Source: Lophium mytilinum (taxonomy: Eukaryota > Ascomycota > Dothideomycetes > Mytilinidiales > Mytilinidiaceae). Taken from it: DNA of 64,000 bases. Positions 1 through 11,686 of the stretch are shown here, in pieces. The stretch's first letter is position 1. Each line of letters starts with the position of its first letter. The DNA is taken from positions 2,572,215-2,636,214 of the forward strand of contig MU004181.1 of the NCBI GenBank assembly GCA_010093605.1, in the 5' to 3' direction. Position numbers and translations under genes: made by a program. The notes under the pieces are model-generated. The model did no database searches. It was not told where the DNA came from and saw nothing but the letters and a program-made list of their open reading frames with translations.

Positions 1-80
1 TCGGGATATTCGGAGGGTTGCTGGCGGTTTTTGGCGGGAAGCTGCGGCATATCACTAGCCAGTGGCGGATCATTATATGA
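1..80 (+). CDS. Possible 3' end of a membrane transporter gene (partial)
   Basis: One frame is open from the window edge to a TGA at 78-80. It reads as a short hydrophobic stretch (GIFGGLLAVFGGKLRHI) that turns basic (KLRHITSQWR). A hydrophobic last helix followed by a short basic tail is how many fungal MFS permeases end, and the neighbouring gene on the other strand is an MFS transporter. Only 25 residues are visible, so this is a guess from composition, with no diagnostic motif. It could equally be chance reading frame next to the edge. Confidence 0.25.
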   Translation, partial: GIFGGLLAVFGGKLRHITSQWRIII

Positions 81-506
81 GGCTTTGGAGTCTCTGAGGC
101 AAAAAGCTAAAGGAAAAACTAGTTTGAGTGATAGATAGCAATTGGGAGACGCAACGCGACCATTCATGAATGAAGTCTGGGCATCACTGCCTCGTTAGGG
201 TCATGCGCACAATCACCTACCACATTCTGAAGCCTTTCGATGCGTGTCAGTGTATTAGCACCAAGAGGAAGTATAGTCTCAAAATTGGAAGACTCGCATT
301 ATCATCGTGTAGAGACGCCGAAGGAGCCGAAACGCCAAACGTCCCAAAAACAAGGTATATGTGGTGTATAACCCACACTGAACGCCCTATGCACCCAAGA
401 TGTAAATGCGAATGTAAATGCAAATGCACGCACACCTAAAATGCTGTGCGGTCCGCAATGCAGTCCCGCATGATACAACGCTGTGCCGCCGGAGAGACGT
501 CCGAAT
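81..506. other. Short intergenic stretch
   Basis: No convincing gene is seen between the edge fragment and the 3' end of the MFS gene. The small open frames here overlap on both strands and show no domain. A short run of the TGTAAATG type repeats at about 401-426 is a minor microsatellite. Confidence 0.5.
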
Positions 507-3130
507 CTAGAATTTCTCCATCAAGTTCTTTCGCACGGTCCACATGCGCGCTCTCTTGCCGTAAATATACATGGGAATTCTGGGAGACAGAAGGTGTTAG
601 CATATGATAGTAGAAGGTGGCGGCAAGGACACGAACGTTGTTGTCAGACAAGCCAGCTGCAACCCGCCTACAGCTAGGAATACCGTCTTCGCGCCGCTCG
701 ACTCAAGCCAATGCGTGAAGAAGAGGGAGAAAACGAGGCCGTGAAATATGTCTGTCGCATGTGATTAGCGCGTTATACTTCGGTCGTCAGGCTGCAAACA
801 TACTCTTGGAGAAATTCAACGTGACGAGAGCTTCTCCTGCGTACTGACGGTAGGAGTCTACGCAAAATGTAATAGCAGTGGTACTACCCAGGCTGCATCC
901 AAAGCTGATAATTCCAAAGAAAACGGTTGGTACGATCCAGGCATCTCGCTCCTCTGCGCTCCAGCCGAACCCCATGAGCCCAATGACAGTGGAGATGGCG
1001 ATAGGAATCGCCATTACGAGTCGGAACTCCGGCTCATACACACCGTCATTTTTACTGGCCATGTAGCGGACAATGTAATCGGATATCTTGCCTGCAACTG
1101 CGGTGCCGATTACGCCGCCTATGAATGGAGAAAGATAGACAAGTCCGGTTTGTAGAGCGGTAAAATTGTAGAGCGCACGATCTCGGTATATAGCTGCAAC
1201 GGACTCGGAGAGAACAATAAGCCAGCCGATAGAGAGGGAGTAGACGAGTGTGCTCCAGAGCACAGATGGATATGCGAACAGGATGAAGGGCCGGATCAAG
1301 ACACGATGCCATTTATCTTTCACCAGTCTACCGTTCCACGGGGAAAGTGCCTTTACAAATGACTTCGGAGGGGCAGCACGATAATGCTCGGTGTAGATAA
1401 AGGACTGCTGACCAACAGATTGTATACTTGGTGCCGAACTAGGCCGATACAGGTCTGGAGATCCAATCGCTGGTCTAAAAGGGCCATCGAAATGTACTGC
1501 GTCTGGAGTAGCAGGAATTTGATGTTCTATTGGCACCGCAGCCTCAACGTCTCCAGGGATGGTATTCGGGTTTGCTGAGAAATAACCTGGATCTTCAGTT
1601 TTCTCAAAGACATGGGTGGCGGTTGTCCCATCTTGGCCGGAAGTTTGGGGCGTCGCAGGTTGGTTTGTTGGAACGGCGTCCTCGTCATCCATAGCCACGT
1701 AGCTCTCCGAAGGCTCTGCGACTCCTTCATCCGGCGCGAACCCAACGTGAACATTTTTATTAAGGCGTCTTTGAGCTAACGTCGCTTTAGTAGGGTCTAA
1801 CGTAGGCAACGTCTCTCCCGATGGAAGATGTTTCTCATGGTCCTGGTGGTGATGGAACCTTCCAAGAGAGGGTAGGTTGAACGGGCCGTGTTTTCCAGGG
1901 CTTCTGCTCCTGTGTCGATGCGTCTGTCTTGCGTGTGGTGTTCTATCCCAAAATGTTTCAGGCACGAATAAGAAGAGCAAAAAGAAGCATCCTCCAACGA
2001 CAATAGCGACAACCCTAAGACACTATTAGTGTTTCTGTTCGTTGCCGAATCTAAACTAGAAGTGGTAAGATCAAAGCCTGAAACATGAATTAAACTAACC
2101 AGAATGTCCATCTCCAGCCCATACTCTGGATGATGGCAGCACTGACGAGCGGGACTAAATTCTTCCCCGCTAGTAACAATAAGGTGTAAATTCCCAAGCG
2201 ATACGCCCGCTCGTGGAGGAAGAAGATCTCCGCAACCGTAGCGGAAGGTAGGACTTCTACGGGAGAAACTGCCATGCCTTGCACGATTCGAGCGACGACT
2301 AGAGACGGATAACTAGGCGACAAGGCACACCAAACAGAAGCTAAGCAGAAAATGATGATCGAGACGAGATAGACTGGCCTCCTGAGTATATGTAAGCACA
2401 ATGCCCCTAGAAGATTTCGGCAGGGAGGGGGAAGCATACTTTCCATACAGGATAGCAGTTGGAGATGCGATTACACCTCCTAAGCCCAATCCCATCATAT
2501 ACAGTCCTGTTGTCAAAGACACCCGTGATATTGAAACATCATAGGTCTGGGCAACATTGTTGAATCCTGCAGCAAGTATAGGCGTCATTCCACCTCCCAC
2601 CATACAGTAGAAGCCAAGAGAATACAACGCAGCATCTCTCCTCCATATTGCCCAGTTCAAGGGGTCATTCTTGGTATCTTCTGGCTGCGGTTGAAGGACA
2701 AACTTTCCATCCTTTGACTTTTTCTTCTCCTCTTTGCGTGTGCTCCTGGTGGTGGTGGAGGAGCGGCCGCTTACGGAGGGTGGATAGGGCGAAGGTAGGG
2801 AGGAAGCAGAGGTGCGGGCGTGCTGGTGCTGGAGACCTAGCGGCTCGTTGCGTTTGTGCACATTAGAAAGAAGAATCACGGAGCCTGTGAACGGGGAGTT
2901 GTTAGCAAGACTCGCCGGTGGTAGATAGCTCCTCTGATAGCAAAGGACGTGGAGGATCAACGCATATGTAACTCAACGAAAATAAGCATACCGGGCACTT
3001 CGTCAGTCTGGAGGTCATTCAATATGCCCAGGCGTGATTTTGCTCGCGCTGGTGAGGGCTTCTCTCGAGTAGTAGGCAAAGGATCGGTGCTATCTCCAGC
3101 AGCGGGCTGTGAGCGCCATTTGGAGAACAT
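507..3130 (-). CDS. MFS transporter, DHA1 drug/polyamine-antiporter type
   Basis: Six exons on the minus strand: 2992-3130, 2440-2884, 2100-2381, 804-2014, 637-751 and 507-579, giving 754 residues. All introns are GT-AG, 52-107 nt long, and all phases agree. Residues 1 to about 130 are polar and Ser/Lys-rich (cytosolic). NDPLNWAIWRRD precedes the first helix, as is typical of fungal DHA1 permeases. Six membrane segments follow, then a long polar loop of roughly 250 residues rich in Pro, Gln and His, and then the second helix bundle. VARIVQGMAVSPVEVLPSAT matches helix 4-5 of the family, FVPETFWDRTP follows helix 6, and the tail IPMYIYGKRARMW is characteristic. Most likely a plasma-membrane proton-coupled exporter; the substrate cannot be told from sequence. 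The enlarged central loop is normal for this subgroup. Confidence 0.93.
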
Positions 3131-4975
3131 TTGCGCAGCAGGCGTCTAATCCAAGTATACCCAGCTTCAGGACGAAGAATAGCTTTTGCCCTCTATCTGA
3201 CAGTTGGAGATACGAGGGATGTGGCGGCTAGGGATATGAATGATGACAGTCGCGAAAGCGGCGAGGAACGGTAAGATGATGTATTTATTGGCAAGTGGGC
3301 GCTGCGCAGAGAAGACTGTGCCATGGCGCAGGTGACTTGAAGCCACGAGGTGATATCTCGAAGAGCTAGTGTGGATGTGGAGAATCATCCTGTGATTCCT
3401 AAGGGAAGGATGATTGCGGCGGATGCGCGCTTTGACCGCCGATGACATCAATTTTTGAAGGGTCCAAGGGTCGCGGACTGAAGATCCAGGGATCGCAGAC
3501 GGGGAATCACGAACATCTTCGCCATCTCGTTTCGGTTGAGGTCTCAAAAGACACGCGATCGTCAATCTCCACGCGCTTCTGCCCAAGATAGCTGTTTTTC
3601 GTCTTCACGCGTCTGCCGCCCGCCTTCACCGCCGCGATAGCACAGCTCCACACTTCTCCATGCGCCCCGCTACACTGACCACGTGCTGCAACACCATGGC
3701 ACCCACCCCGGGGTATTGCTTGTCCATCTGACTGAGTGTGGGTTGCAATGGCTTGACCTTGGGTCCTTACCCCACGGGGTCTGTTCGATGTTTAGAGTTT
3801 TTGAATAATGGAAGAAGACGCCTAGATGTAATATCGATGAGGACCTTTCCACGCTACCTTTGTAGCAGTGCGGAAACTAGTACTGGAGGTTGCCCAACTA
3901 CTAGGCTCGATATGCCGATCGCAAGGTCTCACTGCATCAAGGGTCCAACAACCTTGAACCGCATTCTAAGACCCCTCAGTGCCTTCAAGCTCCACAATAC
4001 GGGGCGCGCGCCGTCCCTTCAAGTAGCAATGATGCTGTTGTCCCATTCTTGAGAAGATGTAAGGACGATTAACTTCTGTACATTTCGGCCAGATGGATGG
4101 AACGAAGCGCTCTGCGTGGAGGATATGCTACAATCCAAGGCTCAGGGTATGCACTCATATCAGCGCCATGTTCGATTGCGAAGGGGTCGTGCACTACTTG
4201 GGAAAAGTATAAGCCTGTCACGTGACTATGGTTGATATAGGTACCAATTGGCATACCTCCGTACACACTGTCGATCAGCACTTCAACTCTCACAGAGACC
4301 GCATTCGGGAATGATTATGCGGACCACTACATATCAGATAGCCTAGCCTAAAGCTCGTCCGTGCCTTTTAGGCTTCTCATCTGTCTGATTCCATGCACAC
4401 TACGAATTCAAAGTGAACAAGATCTCTACTTTCGACCAGAAGACAGCGTATGCAGGTGTTATATTCGCCTTGGAAGCAGCCGAGGCTTCGTTCCATTAAC
4501 GCCTGTAAGACTTAATAAGAAGGACCTTCCTGAACAAGTCAAATATCGGGGAGGAACAACTTCGCGACGCCAACCTCGCATCTCGGCATCCGTTTGACGG
4601 CTGCCTGGCGGAACACGACTTAGCCGACAAGCTGCGTCTCGGAGTCGCAACTGCTGTTTTCGCAAGTGGTTCGGACTTCGGCGCCGACACGAAATTACAC
4701 ACGAGTTGCTTTTGAACTGCGACCGGTGCGAATTTGGGTTTGAGAATGACACTGTGCTGCACCAAGAGCCTCCAGTGATGGTGGTCAGTTGAACAGCCTT
4801 ACAGACCCAATAACCGGGCCTTGATAAGATTGAAAGACCCGTAGTAATTCCGCACAATTAGTTTAAGCAATGGGAATCCGAGTCTCGATATGTCTGAGGC
4901 CGTCCGGTCTGCACAAAGAGTTCCTGACGTGCCGATGCCGTGAGAGCGAAGATGAGGTCCAAAGCTGCGCCTCAG

Positions 4976-5417
4976 TAGAGCCTTTGTGCAGCGGTCCTTC
5001 GTTGAAGGAAAATCAAAACTTTTCGACGGTCGGCAGAAGCTCGGTTCCGTGTATTCTTGCCGCACACTAAAAGGGTTAGAAAACTGCCTCACGTGCTAGA
5101 CTTTGGGCCAGCACTACATCATTACCTCTAATGCAATATTGATAAAAATTAGATATTTTAAGATGCAGCGGTGTAATCACCTAGCACTTTAATTTTTGAA
5201 ATTTATTATGTGTTGGGGGTGGATTTCGTCTATTTAGGTTAGTTACTTTTTTAAAATCCGAAGGAACCTCGAGTTCTTCGCAAGCACTCGAGGTGCCTCG
5301 CCGGTTTTACTCTCTTGCTTGATGTGGTTAGAGAAAGTTAAAAGGGGTTAGAGAAACAAAACAGGTTAATACCATTGCCAACAATCAAACACGAAGGACC
5401 GCTGCACAAAGGCTCTA
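4976..5417. repeat. 27-nt exact inverted repeat around an AT-rich core
   Basis: The segment 4976-5002 is the exact reverse complement of 5391-5417. Similarity stops abruptly on both sides of each arm. The 388 bases between them include an AT-rich block (about 5105-5250) and a small CTCGAG-centred hairpin. This could be the two ends of a small non-autonomous element or a leftover of an inverted duplication. No target-site duplication next to the arms is obvious by eye. Confidence 0.75.
5266..5294. repeat. 9-bp hairpin (ACCTCGAGT/ACTCGAGGT)
   Basis: The two 9-base arms at 5266-5274 and 5286-5294 are exact reverse complements with an 11-nt loop. The hairpin lies inside the segment bounded by the 27-nt inverted repeat. 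Function is unknown. Confidence 0.6.
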
Positions 5418-6043
5418 GTGAATATGCATGGGAGTCTCCCGCTTCGTCATACTTGTAATGTAAGAATGACTGCATATAGTGGTGGAGAGAAGAAACCCAG
5501 CCGGCCGGCCCGGGGAAATTCCCCTGCCAAGCAGTGAAAGCGGTGCATGGAGCACCGGTCGGCCTAGGCGTCACGTTCTCTCCCCACTTTACAACCTCTT
5601 ACCCTCCCTGCGCAGATGAAGCCCAGGCCTTATACCGGTGAGAGGCCCAGACGGGAGACCAGCACGCGAGATACCTGGTTGAGGTTGCAGACAGGCAGTG
5701 CAGCCAGGGGTACCGCTTAGGTGCTGAAATTTCTTTCGACTTCACGATTTTTCTGCCCCTCTCTCTCCCAGCCGAAAACCTCTTCACTAACTACATAGTA
5801 GAAAGGCGGCGTCCCTAGTCAGGGGCACAATGATGGGTTGCGCAAGCACCATGCGCGGCAAGGCTGATCCGGTCTGCGGGCCAAAAATACTGCACCTCTC
5901 CTGCACATCCGCCCAACGCTGGCGCTATCGATTACGGCTTAGACGGGCTCCTGGAATTGTTGCCCCTGCGGCCACTCAGCGCCGACCTTCTCGACAGTGG
6001 CGTGCACGGTGAGCGCGGCCCCTGGCACTAAATCACCTCTAGG

Positions 6044-6068
6044 CCCTGCCGGCTTGACGCCGGCAGGG
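6044..6068. repeat. Perfect 10-bp GC-rich hairpin
   Basis: CCCTGCCGGC at 6044-6053 and its exact reverse complement at 6059-6068 are separated by the five bases TTGAC. The hairpin is strongly stable on either strand. It sits about 760 bp upstream of the chitinase start with no gene on either side. No U-run follows, and factor-independent terminators are not expected in a fungal nucleus. Confidence 0.7.
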
Positions 6069-6830
6069 GTGGGTTTAACCTTTGTCTCCACCCGCCTTGA
6101 CTCTTGCTGCGACCTCGCATGGAAGCGATGTTGCGACAGACGGTAGAGCTGCTACCCCGTTTCCTTGCCGTCTCTTCTCCTGCGCGGCCAGCATGTCCGC
6201 TTCATGTTTCTTCTTCAAGCAGCTCGTGTGGCTTTGCTTGAGGTATACGAGCCTTATACGACGCCTTTGCCGAGCTGAAGGCGCTTCAGACGGCGTGGAG
6301 ATTGGCGTAAAGAAGCATGAGAAGAGGGTGACGATTCCTTAATAATCCTCCTTCCCACCATGTCGCAGTGGCGTTCTCTAGCTGTGCACGAGCCCCGGCC
6401 AAAATGTGCCCCGTGACAGGAACAGGTTACTGCATTTCCTAATCAAGCCCAGCATCCTCATTCGATCTCATGTCCGTTCCATTCCGCGCCTGTAGCCTTG
6501 TGATGGCTTGGTATTCTAGGCAGATGGCTTCATGCCACTGGGGGCCACGGCTAGACGCCGACTGGACGCCAGCGTGTCAGCCTCTCCCGTAGATGGTCAT
6601 TTCCTAGGTAGATGATGGCGTTCCCTTCCCTTCTTCTTCTTCTCTCGCACACACTCGAGTGGCTTGCGACTTCAATCATTCTTTCAGAGGCTGCGCTGCT
6701 GTAATTCTTGCGGACTTCCGTCTGCGTCCTTTCTTTTGACATTCCTGTCACCACGATCTTTACTGGCTTCGGCCTCTCAATCCACTCGCTATTCTACCTT
6801 TACTTCCTAATTTGAGTTTCTAATTCCACG

Positions 6831-9800
6831 ATGCGTCCAACGACTTTTGCCCGCGCCGCTGCCCTGGCAAGCGCTCTCACTACCTCTGTCTCAGCAACAT
6901 TCAATGCCGCTGCGTCTACTAACGTTGTGATGTACTGGGTTAGTACACTACCAAATTGTGACCTCTTTCTTCGACTTGACTGACGTCGGACAATTCAGGG
7001 CCAAGGCAGCTACCAGATTCCACTATTGGAAGTGTGTCAGAACCCAAGTGTCGATGTCGTTGTATTAGGCTTCATCAATGAATTCCCTACCAAGGTCGGC
7101 GGATATCCGGGATCGAACTTTGGTATGGCGCATATCCTAGGTATATGGGTGAAGTCTCTTACTAACCTGATGTAGCAAATGCGTGTGGTGACGAGACATT
7201 CACTGCCCCCGATGGCACTATCACCCACCTCAAGTCCAATTGCCCGACTATCGGTCCCGCCATTACAGCATGCCAGACCACATACGGCAAGAAAGTCATT
7301 CTTTCTCTCGGCGGCGCCTACCCAACTAACTACACTCTCCCGACCACGGCGATCTCCAACTACTTCGCTGAGTTCTTATGGGGAGCTTTCGGACCCATCA
7401 CCTCTCCGCCTGCCTCGTGGGTCGCCGCTGGAAGCCCAAGACCGTTTGGGAGTGCTGTTGTCGACGGTTTTGACTTTGACATTGAGAGCAATATGGCGTC
7501 TCCCCCATTCTCGGATTACAAGTCTCGAGGTTATGCGGATATGATTAACCATTTCAAGAACGATCTCTACCCGACTGCAGCTGGAACTTACTACATCTCT
7601 GGTGCCCCTCAGTGCATTACTCCGGATTCTCACCTCGACGATGCGATGCTAAATGCTCCTTTCGATTTTCTCTATGTGCAGTTCTACAACACCCCCTCAT
7701 GCTCGGCTCGTGCGGCATACAACGGCCTGAGTACTTTCACATTCGACAGCTGGGTTTCGCGTGTTACTACTTTGTCGGCGAACAAGAATGCCAAGGTCTA
7801 CCTAGGCCTAGTAAGTACTTTTCATAGTCCTTGTACTAATCAGGCACTAACACAACATGACAGCCAGCTGGAACAGATGGTGCCCCATACGATACCGCTT
7901 CTTATCTCAACACTACGGAGGCCAACACTGTGATATCCAAGTACCTCAAGAAATATCCCTCTACCTTTGGTGGTGTTATGCTCTGGGAGGCAACAGTCGA
8001 TAGTCTGAACGTACAATGCTCCCAAGATTACGCCTACTGGATCAAGAAGAGTCTGATCAGCGCCAACTCAGGGACTACCTTCTCCGACAAGTGCCCCACT
8101 ACCACGTCAACTGCCGCGCCTACCCCGACCGGCGGTGTCTCTCCAAATGGTCTTTGCGGCCCGTCAAACTACGGATACACCTGCCAAGGATCTGGCTTCG
8201 GAAACTGCTGCAGTGAATATGGGTACTGTGGTTCTACCTCCGACTACTGCGGTACAGGCTGCCTGCCCGCATTCGGAACTTGCGGATCAGTTTCGACCAC
8301 CAAGACCTCCACAACGAGCAGCACGAAAGCAAGCACTTCGTCCTTCAAGACCAGCACGCTGTCAACCAAGACCAGCACTCTATCGTCCAAGACCAGCACT
8401 CTGTCAACGAAGGCCAGCAGCTCGTCCACTAAGGCCAGCAGCTCGTCCACTAAGGCTAGCAGCTCGTCCACCAAGGCGAGCAGCTCATCCACAAAGGCGA
8501 GCAGCTCATCTGTCAAAACCTTAAGTTCCTCCACGAAGGCATCCTCCACGTCTACCAAGGCCTCCTCAACGTCAACTAAGGCTTTTTCAACGTCGACTAA
8601 GGCTTCTTCAACGTCTACCAAGGCTTCTTCAACTTCGGTGAGTTAATGTATTATGACAAGGGTTTTTTGTTGTCGGATTTCCGGAAGTCCTGCCAAAGTG
8701 GGTTTTGTCAGGATTGAGCCTACTAGGGGGTCTTTTAGTAGTTGCTATATGGTACATTTGGATACTCTTGCTGACTTTGAGCCCCTCAGACCAAGGCATC
8801 ATCCACCTCTACAAAGCTGTCTACATCAACGAAGCTGTCTACATCAACGAAGCTATCTACATCCACCAAGGCCTTAACAAGCTCGGTACGTAGGGTTCCG
8901 CTAGACACCCGGTCCTCACGTTTCGTTTCATGGAAACATATTTGAGGCAGTGTCAACCTTGATCCGTTCTATGTGTGTCCTTGCTAACTCTCCTTTTTCA
9001 GACCAAAGCATCATCGTCTTCCACGAAGCCGTTGTCCTCTTCCACAAAGGTTTCTGTACGTATATTCCCAATCCATACGCTGAACCATATCTTCTGGTGA
9101 AAATCACTAACTTTTCTCGACCTTCAGTCCAGCACTAAGATCTCGACAACCCTGACAACTCTCAAATCTTCGAGCACATCTAAACCGGCGTCGACCAGCT
9201 CAGCAAAGACGAGTTCTTCCAGAGTAAAGACGAGCAGCGTACGTTAAGGCCCGGGAATATATACTAGGTTCTCCTTTGTCAGTTCTCCTAAAGTACAACT
9301 CGAATCGTGTGCATAAAACCACATAAGTCGCGTCTAGATACCCACTTAACCGTGTGTTATAATCCCACTCAAGTGGTCTTTTTGAGAACTTTCAATCTTT
9401 GCGGGGGATCTAGTGTCTATCCCATTCCCCCCGCTTGTGAACGTTTACTAAGTGTAACTTTCGCCATTAGTCCAGCGCGGTTTCGTCTCCATCGTCCACG
9501 GAAGCCTCAACGACCCCATACCCAAGCCCTAGTTCGAGCAAAATCTCCTCGTCCTCCTCGTTGTCGCCTTCTCCAAGTTCTTCCAAGGCCACCCCTTCCA
9601 GCAGCGTTTCGGTCTCTGTAGAGGAAACCCCAAGTATTTCGCTCTCTTCCTCGACGTCGTTGTCTAGCGCGGTCTACCCCTCCAGCACACTGGTGTCTAG
9701 CAGCTCGTCGTCGTCTGCCCAAGTCTATCCTTCCAGCACACCCGTGTCAAGCAGCTCAGCGTCGTCTGGGGTGTACCCATCTAGCACGCCTGTGTCCAGC

Positions 9801-11686
9801 AGCTCGTCGTCCAGCAGCTCATCGTTCACAAGCTCATCGTCCAGCAGCTCGTCCTCGTCCGCAGTGTATCCATCGAGCACACCCGAGTCTAGCAGCTCAA
9901 CTTCGTCCCTGGTGTATCCGTCCAGCACGCCTGTGTCCAGCAGCAGCTCATCGTCCAGCAGCTCATCGTCTAGCAGCTCATCGTCCATAAGCTCGTCGTC
10001 CAGCAGCTCGTCGTCGTCGTCCGCGGTGTATCCATCCAGCACACCTGAGTCCAGCAGCTCATCATCGTCCACCGGGCTGTATCCAACGGACACCATTACT
10101 TCAAGCAGTGTGAGCAGCTCTGTCTCATCCAGTGCGTTTAGCAGTTTGCCTTCGTCTTCGTCTTCAAGCACGCTTGTATCGAGCAGCCTATCCTCGTCCA
10201 CCGTATTGTACCCAACCGACACAACTACGTCAAGTAGCGTGAGCAGCTTCGTCTCATCAAGTGCATCCAGCAGGTCGCCTACGCCAACGACAGAGTCAGG
10301 GTCATCAGTGGCTTCATCTAGCGAGCTTTCGTCTACCTCTGCCACCTACCCAACGACAACGGAATCTAGTTCCCTCTCATCTGTCACAAGCTCGTCCACT
10401 GAAAGCTACCCTGGAAGCACTGGGTCCAGCGTGATCTATCCGGGAAGTACCTCGACCGAGTCCAGCGTGATCTACCCGGGAAGCGCCGCGACCGAGTCCA
10501 CAAGTACAAGCTGCACCGAGAGCAGTGAATCTTCAACGGCGGTCTACCCCAGCACCACTCCTGAATCAAGCGTGGTCTATCCCGGCACCACTTCCCAGTC
10601 GTCAGTAGTCTACCCTGGCACTAGCTCTGAATCCACAACCTCTAGCTGCACCGAGACGGAATCTCTTACCGCAGCCTACCCTTCTGGTACCCCCGGGTCG
10701 TCCGTCGTCTATCCTTCGTCAGTGGCCTACCCTTCTTCGGTGGTTTACCCTACCGCTGAATCGACAACTTCCAGCTACTCAGAGGCTGTTACTCCGTACG
10801 AGACCCCAAGCTCGGCGTATTCTTATGTTCATTACACCCCGGGCAGCTCCAGCACTGGTGTATTGCCATCGACGTTCGTGTACCCTACCGGTGTTCCAGA
10901 GAGCTCAATCACACCCGTGGCTGCCTACCCGTCACCTAGCTCAACTTCCGAAGTCACAACAACCGTCATTACTAGTAAGTAGTCTTTATATCTCCATTGA
11001 TCACGCGCTAATGTTCTCTAGCCTCGTACGTGGACATCTGCCCAACCGGCTTCACCACCATCGTGACCACAATCACGACCACGGTCTGCCCTGAAGCTAC
11101 TGCCACCACTGGCATTCCTGCTGGATGGTACACCACCGTGACCGTCTGCGAGAACTGCGGCCCAGCTCCCACAACAGTCACCCTCACCAAGCCGATGGCG
11201 TACGCCACCACCGAGGTTGAGGTGACGCTAACTCCGTACGCCGTCAGCGAGACAGCTGCGGCCTACACCGCGGTCACGACAATCTTGTCGACCCACGTTG
11301 AGACGGCGTACTTGACCGTATACCCGACTACGCTTGCACCAGCGGCTTCGGTGCCAACGGCAGCCGCTTCATCTCCAAGCGGCGAGAGCTACGTCACGAA
11401 GGTTGTGACGATGGTGGTGTCCCCGATACCGTACAAGGCGGTGAGCGAGACAGGCGCAGTGAGTGCAGGATATGTTGCTCCTACGAGCGTGTCAAGCGCG
11501 AATGAAGGATATGTTGCGCCCACAGGTGCCTGGAGCGCGAGCGGGAGTGGCAGCGTGCCATACGCTTCAGGCACGGGGCTGCCCTACGCCTCTACTACGC
11601 CGCTGCCCTTTGAGGGCGCGGCGAGCCGGTCTGGCGTAGGCATGAGCCTCGTTGCCGTCGTGGTGGCGGGTTTCTTTGCATTATAA
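6831..11686 (+). CDS. GPI-anchored GH18 chitinase with CBM18 and long Ser/Thr stalk
   Basis: Nine exons: 6831-6938, 6999-7122, 7176-7810, 7864-8637, 8790-8885, 9002-9055, 9128-9238, 9471-10974 and 11022-11686 (1356 residues). Residues 1-22 are a signal peptide ending SVSA. The GH18 domain covers about 25-340: it has the YWGQG start of class III chitinases and the catalytic DGFDFDIE (catalytic Glu 181). A Cys-rich CBM18 chitin-binding module (about 383-427, CGPSNYGYTC to FGTC) follows. Residues 428 to 1135 are a Ser/Thr/Pro stalk, first with STKA-type units and then long Ser runs with YPSSTP units. The last exon has a Cys/Thr-rich segment (DICPTGF, TVCENCG) and a hydrophobic tail suited to GPI attachment. 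It should cut chitin at the cell surface during wall remodelling. Introns 4 to 7 cut the stalk in phase 0 and are unusually long. Stalk exon choice could vary. Confidence 0.92.
8302..9238 (+). repeat. STK(A) minisatellite interrupted by introns
   Basis: Imperfect units of 15-30 bases coding for Ser-Thr-Lys-Ala/Leu-Ser run from the end of the chitin-binding module to exon 7. Exon 5 (96 nt), exon 6 (54 nt) and exon 7 (111 nt) are whole-codon, phase-0 exons made almost only of these units, so any could be skipped without a frame change. Confidence 0.8.
9660..10250 (+). repeat. Poly-Ser / YPSSTP repeat array in chitinase stalk
   Basis: AGCAGCTCGTCGTC-type repeats code for runs of serine, punctuated by YPSSTP(V/E)SSS units (for example around 9670, 9724, 9772, 9865, 9916 and 10024). 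Such arrays change length easily by slippage and unequal exchange, so length differences between strains are expected. Confidence 0.85.

Larger units (their letters stand above)
3131..6830. other. Intergenic region, 3.7 kb
   Basis: No gene is supported. Open frames are short and occur on both strands. The region holds an AT-rich core (about 5105-5250) flanked by a 27-nt inverted repeat, a 9-bp hairpin (5266-5294) and a perfect 10-bp GC-rich hairpin (6044-6068), listed separately. Upstream of the chitinase, 6630-6800 is pyrimidine-rich with CTT runs, as often seen in fungal promoters. The chitinase start and the MFS start point away from each other, so this region serves as promoter for both. 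Confidence 0.6.

Noticed and set aside
8244-8621. 125-codon antisense frame with VDVEEAL repeats
   Set aside because: Shadow of the STK(A) repeat region of the same chitinase gene.
9725-10345. 206-codon antisense open frame with DDELL repeats inside the chitinase stalk
   Set aside because: It is the mirror of the serine-codon repeats on the sense strand; such codon runs leave the opposite frame open. No start context or homology supports it.
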